Shown here piece by piece: positions 49,860 through 57,649 of a stretch of DNA of 64,000 nucleotides. Where the stretch lies: positions 62,181-126,180 of the forward strand of contig NZ_KB905403.1 in assembly GCF_000379465.1 (NCBI RefSeq), read 5' to 3'. Positions within the stretch are counted from its first letter, which is position 1. Each line of letters begins with the position of its first letter. The translations under genes and the position numbers were made by a program. A model generated the notes under the pieces. That model did no database searches and was not told the DNA's origin. It saw only the letters and a list, made by a program, of their open reading frames with translations. The stretch comes from Sciscionella marina DSM 45152. Lineage in GTDB: Bacteria > Actinomycetota > Actinomycetes > Mycobacteriales > Pseudonocardiaceae.

Positions 49860-50618
49860 TCAGCGCGGGGCCATGCGCAGCGAGCCGTCCATCCGGATGG
49901 TCTCGCCGTTGAGGTAGTCGTGCTCGATGATCGACTGGGCGAGCTGGGCGTACTCCTCCGGGCGGGCGAGCCGTTTCGGGAACGGGATTCCCTCGGCGAG
50001 CCCGGCGCGGAACTCCTCGGTGACCCCGGCGAGCATCGGGGTGTCCACGATTCCGGGCGCGATGGTCATGACCCGGATTCCCTGCTGGGCGAGGTCACGC
50101 GCGGCGGGGAGGGTGAGCCCGGCGATCCCGGCCTTGGAGGCGCTGTACGCGGCCTGGCCGATCTGCCCGTCGAAGGCGGCGATCGAGGCGGTGTTCACCA
50201 CGACCCCGCGCTGCTCGTTCTCCAGCGTCTCGGTCTGCGCGATCGCGACCGCGGCAAGGCGCATCACGTTCACGGTGCCGATCAGGTTCACCTCGACGAC
50301 CTTGCGGAACACGTCCAGGTCGTGCGGGCCCTTCTTGGACAGGATGCGGCCCGCGGTGCCGATGCCCGCGCAGTTGACCACGATCCGCAGCGGGGCAGCC
50401 GAGCCGGAGGCTGTGGCCACCGCGGCCTCGACCGAGCCCGGATCGGTGACATCCGCGGCCACGTAGGTCACGCCCTTGACCGCCTCGGCCTTGTCGATGC
50501 TCGCCTGCAGGTCGAGCGCGTACACCGTGGCACCGGCTTCGGCGAGCCGCGCTGCCGTGGCCGCGCCGAGCCCGGACGCACCGCCGGTGATCAGTGCCGC
50601 TGTCCCGTTGATCCGCAC
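49860..50618 (-). CDS. Short-chain dehydrogenase, 3-hydroxyacyl-CoA dehydrogenase (HSD17B10)-like
   Basis: Protein of 252 residues. The cofactor motif TGGASGLG is at about 11-18; NCAGIG, the catalytic Ser in NTASIAAFDG, and Tyr/Lys in AYSASKAG are present. The insertion after NCAGIGTAGRILSKKGPHDL and the end LNGETIRMDGSLRM resemble type II 3-hydroxyacyl-CoA / 2-methyl-3-hydroxybutyryl-CoA dehydrogenases. It likely serves fatty-acid or isoleucine breakdown. It stands alone, divergent from the S49 protease gene. Confidence 0.9.
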   Translation of the reverse strand: MRINGTAALITGGASGLGAATAARLAEAGATVYALDLQASIDKAEAVKGVTYVAADVTDPGSVEAAVATASGSAAPLRIVVNCAGIGTAGRILSKKGPHDLDVFRKVVEVNLIGTVNVMRLAAVAIAQTETLENEQRGVVVNTASIAAFDGQIGQAAYSASKAGIAGLTLPAARDLAQQGIRVMTIAPGIVDTPMLAGVTEEFRAGLAEGIPFPKRLARPEEYAQLAQSIIEHDYLNGETIRMDGSLRMAPR

Positions 50619-50676
50619 CTTGGTTCCTCCTCGTTCACACGAACAATCCGGGTGGAAGGTTACCGCCAGGTCCCCT

Positions 50677-50718
50677 CGTGAGTGGTTGTGTTGGTTCTAA
50701 CCAACACTCGCGCTCACG
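50677..50718. repeat. Intergenic palindrome, copy 7 (variant arms)
   Basis: The left arm is CGTGAGTGGTTGTGTTGGTT and the right arm AACCAACACTCGCGCTCACG. The ends pair (CGTGAG/CTCACG) and the centre pairs, but the middle of the arms does not. It lies between the divergent SDR and S49 protease genes. Confidence 0.8.
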
Positions 50719-50761
50719 ACCAGGGAGGAGTGAGGGCCCACAGCACTGGCCGCATGCGGGC

Positions 50762-50767
50762 TAGGCT
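50762..50767 (+). promoter_or_regulatory. -10 box for leaderless transcription of the S49 protease gene
   Basis: TAGGCT, seven bases, GTG at 50775. No ribosome binding site is present. Confidence 0.5.
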
Positions 50768-50774
50768 GGGCTGG

Positions 50775-51611
50775 GTGAACGTGATGGAGAAGCTCACCGC
50801 GAATCTGCCCGGTATCGAACGCATCGAGCGCGGGGATGTGGTCTCCGTCGTCCGCTTGCACGGGGTGATCAGTTCCACCCCCTCGCCATTGTCCCGGGGC
50901 GTGATCAACCTGAACGCCGCGGATTCGGCGATCAAGAAGGCCTTCGAGCACGACCGGCTCAAGGCGGTCGCGCTGGCGATCAACTCCCCCGGCGGGATGC
51001 CCACCCAGTCCGCGCTGGTCGCCGAACGCATCCGCGGGCTCGCGGACGAGAAGAACATCCCGGTGCTCGCCTTCTGCGAGGATCTCACCGCCTCGGGTGG
51101 GTACTGGATCGCCTGCGCCGCGGACGAGATCTACGCGCACCGCACCTCCATGGTCGGTTCGATCGGCGTGGTGAGCGCGGGCTTCGGGGTGCGCGCCCTC
51201 GCCGAGAAGATCGGGGTCGAGCGGCGGGTGCACACCGCGGGCGCGAGCAAGCACCGGCTGGACCCGTTCGACGAGGAGAAACCGGAAGACCTCGAGTGGC
51301 TGCGGGGGATCCAGTCGGCCCTGCACGAGCAGTTCGCCGACTGGGTCCGGGAGCGCAGGGGCGAGCGTCTCAGCACCGACCGGGACCTGTTCGACGGGGA
51401 TGTCTGGGACGGGAAACGCGCGGCCGAACTGGGCATCACCGATGGAGTCGGCAGCCTGCGCGAGGTGATCGAGCGGCGCTATCCGGACGCGAAACTGGTG
51501 GTCGCCGAGCCGAGGAAACCGCTGCTGGCCAGGCTCGGAGTCGGTGGCCCCGCGGCCTCCGTGCTGCAGGCGGCCGAGCACCGGTTGGCCTGGACCCGGT
51601 TCGGTTTGTGA
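50775..51611 (+). CDS. sppA: S49-family serine peptidase (SppA/SohB-like)
   Basis: Protein of about 278 residues, a single-domain S49 peptidase. The crotonase-like fold shows AINSPGGMPTQSALV and the nucleophile Ser in DLTASGGYWIA, followed by the MVGSIGVVS loop. The family degrades signal peptides or misfolded membrane proteins. No membrane helix is predicted at the N terminus, so it may be cytosolic, as in many actinobacterial members. GTG at 50775 follows TAGGCT-N7; ATG at 50784 is possible. Confidence 0.88.
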   Translation: MNVMEKLTANLPGIERIERGDVVSVVRLHGVISSTPSPLSRGVINLNAADSAIKKAFEHDRLKAVALAINSPGGMPTQSALVAERIRGLADEKNIPVLAFCEDLTASGGYWIACAADEIYAHRTSMVGSIGVVSAGFGVRALAEKIGVERRVHTAGASKHRLDPFDEEKPEDLEWLRGIQSALHEQFADWVRERRGERLSTDRDLFDGDVWDGKRAAELGITDGVGSLREVIERRYPDAKLVVAEPRKPLLARLGVGGPAASVLQAAEHRLAWTRFGL

Positions 51612-51669
51612 TCAAGTTGGGGGTCACCGGTAGACAGCCGCCGCAAGACTCGGCAAGATTCCCGCTGAA

Positions 51670-52512
51670 GTGAGTACACGTGATGACAACCAGGGCATGC
51701 TCGTGCTTGCCGTGGACGATGAGCAACATGGCCTCGACGAACTACGGTTCCTCCTGAGCCAGCACCCGCGCGTGCGCAGGGTGCTGCTCGCCGGGGAGGC
51801 CGCCGAGGCGCTGCGGCTCATCTCCGGCGGGGACGAGGAGGTCGCCGCGCGCCGGGACGCCAAGCAGACCGCGGTGGACGCGGTGTTCGTCGATATCGAC
51901 ATGCCCGGGCTCTCCGGAACGGAGCTGGCACGGGTGCTCGCCGCGCTCAAACCCGGCCCGCCCGCGATCGTGTTCGTCACCGGATTCGGCCAGGAAGCGG
52001 TGACCGCCTTCGAACTCGGCGCGGTCGACTACGTGCTCAAACCGCTCAAGGCGGAACGGCTGGCCAAGGCCGTGGACCGAGTCTGGGCCGACCGGATGCA
52101 CGTCACCGGTCCGCAACCGGGTGTCCCCGGGCTGCCGCAGGTCGAGGCCGAGGACTTGAACGACGAGGTCATCCCGGTCGAGCTCGCCGGGACCACCAAG
52201 CTGATCTCGCGCTCCTCGGTGCGCTGGGTGGAGGCCCAGGGCGACTATGCGCGGCTGCACACCACCGAGGGCTCGCACCTGGTGCGCATCCCGCTCGCCC
52301 AGCTCGAGGAACGCTGGGCCGAGGCGGGCTTCGTGCGCATCCACCGCTCCTATCTGGTCGCGCAGGGCCTGATCACCGAGCTGCGCATGGGCACATCGGG
52401 CTACACGGTCGTGCTCGGTGACGGTGAGCAGGAGCTCCCGGTCTCCCGCAGACACACCCGCGACCTCAAGGACCGGATCGTGCGCTCCCCGAAGAACGGC
52501 TGGGGTTCATGA
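51670..52512 (+). CDS. LytTR-family response regulator
   Basis: Protein of 280 residues. The receiver domain (about 10-135) has acidic residues DDE near the start, phosphoacceptor Asp in VFVDIDMPGLSG, and Lys in YVLKPLKAERL. The LytTR DNA-binding domain (about 170-270) is typical: VRWVEAQGDYARLHT...FVRIHRSYLV. It precedes the transporter pair, which it probably controls, as LytTR regulators do for acetate/pyruvate uptake in other bacteria. The partner histidine kinase is not in the window. The start is GTG at 51670. Confidence 0.92.
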   Translation: MSTRDDNQGMLVLAVDDEQHGLDELRFLLSQHPRVRRVLLAGEAAEALRLISGGDEEVAARRDAKQTAVDAVFVDIDMPGLSGTELARVLAALKPGPPAIVFVTGFGQEAVTAFELGAVDYVLKPLKAERLAKAVDRVWADRMHVTGPQPGVPGLPQVEAEDLNDEVIPVELAGTTKLISRSSVRWVEAQGDYARLHTTEGSHLVRIPLAQLEERWAEAGFVRIHRSYLVAQGLITELRMGTSGYTVVLGDGEQELPVSRRHTRDLKDRIVRSPKNGWGS

Positions 52513-52530
52513 CTGCTGTGCTGTCCCGAT

Positions 52531-52588
52531 GCGGTCTTTCCTGCGCGCCTCGCTCGCTGGGGCTCGCTGCGATGCGCAGAAAGGCCGC
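52531..52588. repeat. Long imperfect hairpin between regulator and transporter genes
   Basis: GCGGTCTTTCCTGCGC (52531-52546) pairs with GCGCAGAAAGGCCGC (52574-52588) except for one bulge and one G-U. The 27 bases between carry a CGCTCGCTGGGGCTCGCTGCG motif with further pairing. The 3' arm overlaps AAAGG, the ribosome site of the next gene, so folding could limit its translation. Confidence 0.55.
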
Positions 52589-52593
52589 CTCTC

Positions 52594-52986
52594 ATGACTG
52601 AGCATGGCCAGGGCCCGGCCGCCCCGCAGCGCATCCACCGCAAACGCGTGGTGCTCGCCGGCGGGAACAGCCCGGTGAGCGTGCTCCGCGCCCGCGGTGA
52701 GGTCGAACAACAGACGAGCATGGGTGAGCTGCTGGTCCGCAATCTGATCCGGGCCCAGCTGCGGGTCGCGCTCGGCCTCGCCGCGATCGTGACCGTGCTG
52801 TTCGGTGCGATCCCGCTCCTTTCGGTTTTCCTGCCCGCTTTCAATCACGCCACCCTGCTCGGGGTCCCGCTCCCCTGGTTGCTGCTCGGGGTACTGGCCT
52901 TTCCCGTGCTTTTCGCCGCCGGTTACGTGTACAACCGGATGGCCGAGCGCAATGAGCGCGATTTCGTGGACATGGTGGAGAACTGA
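52594..52986 (+). CDS. Small membrane protein (DUF485-like) paired with SSS transporter
   Basis: Protein of 130 residues with a basic N-terminal region of about 60 and two membrane helices (about 66-87, VALGLAAIVTVLFGAIPLLSVF; about 96-118, PWLLLGVLAFPVLFAAGYVY), then a short charged tail (NRMAERNERDFVDMVEN). The layout matches DUF485-type proteins that accompany acetate-type sodium/solute symporters. It is immediately followed by the symporter (12-bp gap). Confidence 0.8.
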   Translation: MTEHGQGPAAPQRIHRKRVVLAGGNSPVSVLRARGEVEQQTSMGELLVRNLIRAQLRVALGLAAIVTVLFGAIPLLSVFLPAFNHATLLGVPLPWLLLGVLAFPVLFAAGYVYNRMAERNERDFVDMVEN

Positions 52987-52998
52987 TCGGACCCAGCG

Positions 52999-54783
52999 GT
53001 GGAACTGAATCCATGGGCGATCGCTGGGATGGCCGCGGTCGGATTGTTCACCTTCTGGCTCGGGCACGCCTCCTCGCGCTCCGCGGTGAGCACCCCCGAC
53101 TTCCTTGTCGCGCGGCGAGCGGTGCGGGCAAGGCGCAATGCGGCCGCGCTCGCCGGTGAGTATCTTTCCGCCGCCTCGTTCCTCGGCATCGCCGGGCTCG
53201 TGCTCTCCGATGGGGCCGGTGCGCTGTGGTACCCGGTCGGGTTCACCGCCGGTTTCCTCGCCGTGCTGCTGTTCGTCGCGGCCCCGTTGCGCCGTTCGGG
53301 CGCCTACACCTTGCCGGATTTCGCCGAGGCCAGGTTCGGTTCGCGGCGGCTGCGCGGGCTGTGCGCGGTGTTCGTGCTGCTGGTCTGCTATCTGTACCTG
53401 ATCCCCCAGCTCCAGGGCGCCGGAATGGTGCTCTCCTATGTGCTCCCGGTCCCGACCTGGGTCGGCGCGATCGTGGTGATCGCGGTCGTCGTGGTGAACG
53501 TGCTCGGCGGCGGAATGCGCACCGCGACCCTGGTGCAGGCCGCGCAGTACTGGATCAAGCTGTTCGCGATCGCCGCGCCGACCTTCGTGCTGTGCCTGGT
53601 GTTCTTCATCGCCCGACCGGATCACGCCGAACGCCTGGATGCCGCGCGCACGCCGACGTTCACCGCGGACACCACCGTGCACGTGCAGACCACGGTGCGG
53701 ATGACGGTCCAGGAGACCACCCCGGTCGCCGCTGAGGGCCGGATCGACAATGTCGCCGCGCACAGCGGAATGGTGCTCACCAAGGGGGTGCACACCGTCG
53801 ACAAGGGCACCACACTTCGCTTCCCCGAGGGAACCTCGGTGCCCGCGGTCGGCAGCGCCAAATCGGCGAACAGCGACTGGTTGCGGTTCGGCGGCGGGCA
53901 GGACGCGGTCGAGGCCTACTCGCTGATGTTCGCGCTTTTCCTCGGCGCGGTCGGGCTGCCGCACGTGCTCGCCCGGTTCTACACGAGCCCGGACGGGCGG
54001 GCCGCGCGGCGCACCGTGCTGCACGTGCTTGCCCTGCTCGGCGCGTTCTACGTGTTCCCGACCGTGCTCGGTGCCCTTTCCCGGCTCTACGTTCCCGAGC
54101 TGATGGTCACCGGCCGCGCGGATGTCGCGGTACTCGATCTGCCCGGCGCGATGCTGTCCTCGATGACCGGCCAGATCCTGACCGGGGTGCTCGCCGCCGG
54201 TGCCTTCGCCGCGTTCCTTGCCACCTCGAGCGGGCTGCTGGTGAGTCTTTCCGGGGTGATCTCCACCGAGGTGCTCACCGGGCGGGTGCGTGATTTCCGC
54301 TGGGCGGCCGTGCTCTGCGGGATCATCCCACTGGCCGCGGCCATCGCGCTGCGCCCGAGCGAGATCACCGTGGGCGTGGGGATGGCCTTCGCGCTCGCCG
54401 CGTCCACCTTCGCCCCGCTGCTGCTGCTCGGCATCTGGTGGCGCAAGCTGACGGTGGCCGGTGCCGCGACCGGGATCGTGCTCGGCGGCATCCTCGTGCT
54501 CGGCGCGTTCACCCTGTCCATCGTGTCCGGCTACACCGGTGGCTGGGCACCCGCGCTCGTCCGCCAGCCCGCACTGCTCTCGGTGCCCGTGGTGTTCCTC
54601 GTGGTGCTGCTGGTCTCCCGGGCCACCAAGCAGCAGCCGCAGGCCGAGGTGAACGCGATCTTCCTGCGGTTGCACGCCCCCGATCCGCTCGGGCTCACCA
54701 GAGACCGAGACACCGAGCGGTTCGGGCCGCCGCGGGATCAGGGACGCAAACCGTTGCGCGGCGGCAGGCACCGGAGGCAGTAG
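52999..54783 (+). CDS. Sodium/solute symporter (SSS family), acetate/monocarboxylate-type
   Basis: Protein of 594 residues with about 13 membrane helices. SSS features include FLVARRAVRARRNAAALAGEYLSAASFLGIAG and LPDFAEARFGSRRLR. A long loop with a beta-like segment (about 205-295) lies between membrane helices and is unusual in size. The small DUF485-like partner and LytTR regulator point to acetate or pyruvate-like substrates, by analogy with ActP and MctC. GTG at 52999 is used. Confidence 0.88.
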   Translation: MELNPWAIAGMAAVGLFTFWLGHASSRSAVSTPDFLVARRAVRARRNAAALAGEYLSAASFLGIAGLVLSDGAGALWYPVGFTAGFLAVLLFVAAPLRRSGAYTLPDFAEARFGSRRLRGLCAVFVLLVCYLYLIPQLQGAGMVLSYVLPVPTWVGAIVVIAVVVVNVLGGGMRTATLVQAAQYWIKLFAIAAPTFVLCLVFFIARPDHAERLDAARTPTFTADTTVHVQTTVRMTVQETTPVAAEGRIDNVAAHSGMVLTKGVHTVDKGTTLRFPEGTSVPAVGSAKSANSDWLRFGGGQDAVEAYSLMFALFLGAVGLPHVLARFYTSPDGRAARRTVLHVLALLGAFYVFPTVLGALSRLYVPELMVTGRADVAVLDLPGAMLSSMTGQILTGVLAAGAFAAFLATSSGLLVSLSGVISTEVLTGRVRDFRWAAVLCGIIPLAAAIALRPSEITVGVGMAFALAASTFAPLLLLGIWWRKLTVAGAATGIVLGGILVLGAFTLSIVSGYTGGWAPALVRQPALLSVPVVFLVVLLVSRATKQQPQAEVNAIFLRLHAPDPLGLTRDRDTERFGPPRDQGRKPLRGGRHRRQ

Positions 54784-54829
54784 CCGAGTCTGACTGCGTC
54801 CTCACCGGGCGCCATGGCACGATCGGGGG

Positions 54830-55162
54830 GTGGTAGCCGAGGTAGCAGTCTCCGAGATTCCCGCCGAACTCCCCGAAGGCGAGGTGCTGCTCGACGTCCG
54901 CGAGGACGACGAGTTCGCCGCAGGGCATGCGCCGCAGGCCGTGCACCTGCCGATGTCCGCGCTCCCGGACCGGGTCGCGGATGTGCCCGAGGCCGACCTC
55001 GTGTACGTGATCTGCCGTTCGGGAGGCCGGTCCGCGCAGGTCACCGCATATCTCAACGCACAGGGCCGCTCCTGCGTGAACGTGGCCGGCGGGATGCAGC
55101 ACTGGGTGGCCGCCGGACGGGACATGACCAGCGACTCCGGCGAAGACCCCGCGGTGATCTGA
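54830..55162 (+). CDS. Rhodanese-domain protein
   Basis: Protein of 110 residues, a single rhodanese fold. It has LLDVREDDEFAAGH and the active-site loop VICRSGGRS with the catalytic Cys near residue 63. It transfers sulfane sulfur. The start is GTG at 54830 with a CACGAT hexamer 6 bases upstream and no ribosome site; it may be leaderless. The stop overlaps the next start (TGATG). Confidence 0.92.
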   Translation: MVAEVAVSEIPAELPEGEVLLDVREDDEFAAGHAPQAVHLPMSALPDRVADVPEADLVYVICRSGGRSAQVTAYLNAQGRSCVNVAGGMQHWVAAGRDMTSDSGEDPAVI

Positions 55163-56055
55163 TGACCGCGGGAGCGAATCGGGTGCGCTGGGTCGCCAGC
55201 CCGCCACCGGGTGCCGGTCCCCGGCGTCCCGCGGTGCGGCGGCGGCCCTACACCGGTCCGCCCTCTTATCCGGCGACCCCGCGCTGGGGTTTCCCGCAGC
55301 TGGCCTGGCGCTGGCCGACGAGCGTTCCGGGCACCGCGCACGAACCGGCGACCGAGGAATCGGTGCGCGTCGCCGGGCGGCTGGCCACCCTGATGCTGCT
55401 GATCACCACGGTCACCGCGGCCCTGGCCACGATCGCCGAGCTGGTGCGTTACATCCTGCTCGTGGTCAGCCTGTCCGCCCCGGTGCCCGAGGGACTCGCC
55501 GCGTTCTCCGACACCTTCGTCATCTCGGCGGGCCTGGTCACCGTGGTGTTCGCCATCGCCTCCCTCTACCTCGTGCTCCGCTGGCTGCTGCCTGCGCGCG
55601 AGCTTGGGGAACGCGGACGCGTCTCGGCACGCGGTGACGGCTGGGCGCTGGCGTGCGTGCTCATCCCCGGATGGAACCTGATCGGTGCCTTCTACGTGCT
55701 CGCCGAACTGGAGCACGTCGCCTGCGAGCGCCCGCCCGGTAGCCGTCCGCGCCCGAGCACCGCGACCTGGATCTGGTGGGCCGCCTGGCTGGCCAGTGGC
55801 GTGTTGTTCGTGCTCACCCTCGTCTGGGGGTTGCGCGACTCCGTGCAGGCCATGGCCGACGGGGTGCTGCTGCACGCGGTGACCGACGCCGTCGCCCTGG
55901 TGCTCGCCTACCTCACCGCGCGCACCGTCACTCGCCTCACCGGGTTGCTCGCCCCGCTCACCGACGGCTCCAGCCCATACCGTCGGATACTCGCCGTGCA
56001 CGGCGCACCCACCTCGCTGGAGCGCGCGCCCCGCCCCGCGACCTCCCCGCGCTGA
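55162..56055 (+). CDS. DUF4328 membrane protein
   Basis: Protein of 297 residues. The N-terminal ~70 residues are Pro/Arg-rich and cytoplasmic. About five membrane helices follow: LATLMLLITTVTAALATIAE; TFVISAGLVTVVFAIASLYL; WALACVLIPGWNLIGAFYVL; WWAAWLASGVLFVLTLVWG; VTDAVALVLAYLTAR. The W-x-x-x-C-x-x-I-P-x-x-N segment is the DUF4328 mark. Function unknown. Translation is coupled to the rhodanese gene. Palindrome copy 8 follows 17 bases later. Confidence 0.85.
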   Translation: MTAGANRVRWVASPPPGAGPRRPAVRRRPYTGPPSYPATPRWGFPQLAWRWPTSVPGTAHEPATEESVRVAGRLATLMLLITTVTAALATIAELVRYILLVVSLSAPVPEGLAAFSDTFVISAGLVTVVFAIASLYLVLRWLLPARELGERGRVSARGDGWALACVLIPGWNLIGAFYVLAELEHVACERPPGSRPRPSTATWIWWAAWLASGVLFVLTLVWGLRDSVQAMADGVLLHAVTDAVALVLAYLTARTVTRLTGLLAPLTDGSSPYRRILAVHGAPTSLERAPRPATSPR

Positions 56056-56071
56056 ACTGCGCAAACACGTG

Positions 56072-56117
56072 CTCGTGCGTGGTTGTGTTGGTTCTAACCA
56101 ACACAACCACGCACGAG
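56072..56117. repeat. Intergenic palindrome, copy 8 (perfect)
   Basis: A perfect core with central CT, extended by CTC/GAG. It lies between two genes on the same strand, directly after the DUF4328 gene and 10 bases before the next -10 box. Confidence 0.92.
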
Positions 56118-56126
56118 GTTTCTGGG

Positions 56127-56132
56127 TAGGCT
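56127..56132 (+). promoter_or_regulatory. -10 box for leaderless transcription of the GDPD gene
   Basis: TAGGCT, seven bases, GTG at 56140. The position expected for the -35 falls inside palindrome copy 8. Confidence 0.5.
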
Positions 56133-56139
56133 CGACACT

Positions 56140-56844
56140 GTGCAGCCCTTCCTCGTCGCGCACCGTGGTGCCTCCGCCGACCGCCCGGAGCACACCCTCG
56201 CGGCCTATGAGCTCGCCGTGGAACAGGGCGCCGACGGGGTGGAATGCGATGTGCGGCTCACCAGGGACGGTCACCTGGTGTGCGTGCACGACCGGACGGT
56301 GAGCCGCACATCGGACGGGCGTGGTTCGGTCGGCGATCTCACCCTCGCCGAGCTGGCCGAGTTCGACTACGGCAGCTGGCATTCGCGGCCCGCCCCGCTG
56401 CTGACCCTGCGTGCCCTGCTGGAACTGGTCGCCGATACCGGGGTCCGGCTGTTCGCGGAGACCAAGCATCCCGCGCGGCACGGTTCCCGGGTCGAGGAGC
56501 GCCTGCTGGCCGAGCTCGGGGAGTTCGGGCTCGCCGATGGTAAGGCCACGGTGCTCTCGTTCTCCGGTACCGCGTTGCGCCGGATCGCCGCGCAGTCGGT
56601 GCACGTGCCGACCGTGCTGCTCACCGATCAGGTCACGGCGCGCCGGCCGCTGCCCAGGACGGCCACGATTGCGGGCCCCTCGGTCACCACCCTGCGCACC
56701 GATCCCGATTATGTGCGCCGCGCGGGCCGGGAGATCTACGCCTGGACCGCGGACGAGCCAGCGGACATCGCCCTGTGCGCGCGGCTCGGGGTCCGCTACC
56801 TGGCCACGAACGTCCCCGGCAAGGCGCGCGAAGCCCTCGGTTAG
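56140..56844 (+). CDS. Glycerophosphodiester phosphodiesterase
   Basis: Protein of 234 residues, a TIM-barrel GDPD. The catalytic and metal residues are visible: HRGASADRPEHTLAAY, DGVECDVRLTRDGHLVCVHD, and ETKHP. It releases glycerol 3-phosphate from glycerophosphodiesters. No signal peptide, so it is cytosolic. The start is GTG at 56140 after TAGGCT-N7. The stop overlaps the convergent CGNR gene. Confidence 0.93.
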   Translation: MQPFLVAHRGASADRPEHTLAAYELAVEQGADGVECDVRLTRDGHLVCVHDRTVSRTSDGRGSVGDLTLAELAEFDYGSWHSRPAPLLTLRALLELVADTGVRLFAETKHPARHGSRVEERLLAELGEFGLADGKATVLSFSGTALRRIAAQSVHVPTVLLTDQVTARRPLPRTATIAGPSVTTLRTDPDYVRRAGREIYAWTADEPADIALCARLGVRYLATNVPGKAREALG

Positions 56845-57362
56845 CCGGGCCTGCGCGCCCGGTGCCTGCGTACCGCGTCCCGGTTCGCGCAGACCGGCGA
56901 GCAGTATCGCTGCCGCCCGCCCCGGGTGAAGTCGGCGAACACCGCACGGCACTCCTCGAGGGCACAGCGCCCGAGCCGGTGCATGCCGCGACCGGTCAGA
57001 TGCACCGCGGTCCCCACACTGATCAGCGCCTTCACCACGCCCGCCGCGCCGAGCCGGTCATCCCGGTAGTGGATGTGCCAGCCATCGCCGAGGTGATCGG
57101 TCAGCCGCGGATAGGAGGAGGACTCGGCGAGCAGGGTGTTCAGCAACCGGGCGCGCTCGGTGTCCTCCCTGGTGTCCACAACCTGCCGCCACCGCTCGAG
57201 GAACCGGCGCACCTCGTCCAGATCCGCCTGTCCGCACGGGCCGTTCAGGGCCACTCCGGCGCGGGCGCAGCGTTCGGACAGCTCGGTCGGATCGCGCGGC
57301 GGGGCGCCGATCAGGTCGACGGCCAGCCGCACCGGATCCTCGCCGTAAGGGTTCAATCGCAC
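56841..57362 (-). CDS. CGNR zinc-finger (ABATE-domain) protein
   Basis: Protein of 173 residues. The N-terminal ABATE-like region (RLAVDLIGAPP..., EVRRFLERWRQVV) precedes the C-terminal CGNR finger: RCALEECRAVFADFTRGGRQ, then RYCSPVCANRDAVRRHR, with four Cys residues and a basic helix that suggests DNA or RNA binding. The family consensus CGNR reads CANR here. GTG at 57362 follows TGTAAT by 6 bases and may be leaderless; an upstream extension to 57431 is less likely. Confidence 0.85.
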   Translation of the reverse strand: MRLNPYGEDPVRLAVDLIGAPPRDPTELSERCARAGVALNGPCGQADLDEVRRFLERWRQVVDTREDTERARLLNTLLAESSSYPRLTDHLGDGWHIHYRDDRLGAAGVVKALISVGTAVHLTGRGMHRLGRCALEECRAVFADFTRGGRQRYCSPVCANRDAVRRHRARRPG

Positions 57363-57387
57363 AGGACTATTACAGCACGATGGCGCT

Positions 57388-57537
57388 ATGGCCGCCGTAC
57401 ACCGATGGATCACGATCTCGAGCCACCTCACCAGCCAAGGGTGGGTCCGCTACCAGCGATGTTGCTGCGGCCGCGCCCGCGTCCTGCTCGGCAGTGAACC
57501 CGTCGGCGGCTCGCGAAGCGCGTGCGGCTGGCGCTGA
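57388..57537 (+). CDS. Small Cys-containing protein, 49 residues
   Basis: The sequence MAAVHRWITISSHLTSQGWV continues into RYQRCCCGRARVLL and ends SACGWR. From memory, short actinobacterial proteins of this type (HRW-x-T/S-S-H...YQRC-x-CG) recur and are unannotated. The CCC-G cluster plus a later Cys could bind zinc. It is divergent from the CGNR gene, 25 bp apart. No ribosome site is obvious. A frame starting at 57380 in another phase is ignored. Confidence 0.45.
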   Translation: MAAVHRWITISSHLTSQGWVRYQRCCCGRARVLLGSEPVGGSRSACGWR

Positions 57538-57554
57538 TGGAGCTCACCCGATCG

Positions 57555-57598
57555 TCGTGAGTGCGTGTGTCGGTTAGAGCCAACACAACCGCGCACGA
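57555..57598. repeat. Intergenic palindrome, copy 9 (degenerate)
   Basis: The left arm CGTGAGTGCGTGTGTCGGTT and the right arm CCAACACAACCGCGCACGA still pair at the centre and ends, with several mismatches between. It lies downstream of the small Cys-containing gene and upstream of the dnaK promoter. Confidence 0.7.
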
Positions 57599-57649
57599 GC
57601 ACGTCCCGGGAACACCGCGAACTGGTCGTTCGTTGGACCTAGCAGAAAG

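Noticed and set aside
57380-57577. A 65-codon frame starting at 57380
   Set aside because: The frame starting at 57388 in another phase has a more protein-like sequence, and the longer one runs into the degenerate palindrome.
757-57598. The palindrome family considered as insertion-sequence ends or a CRISPR
   Set aside because: Copies are single, thousands of bases apart, with no transposase, target duplication or spacer pattern.
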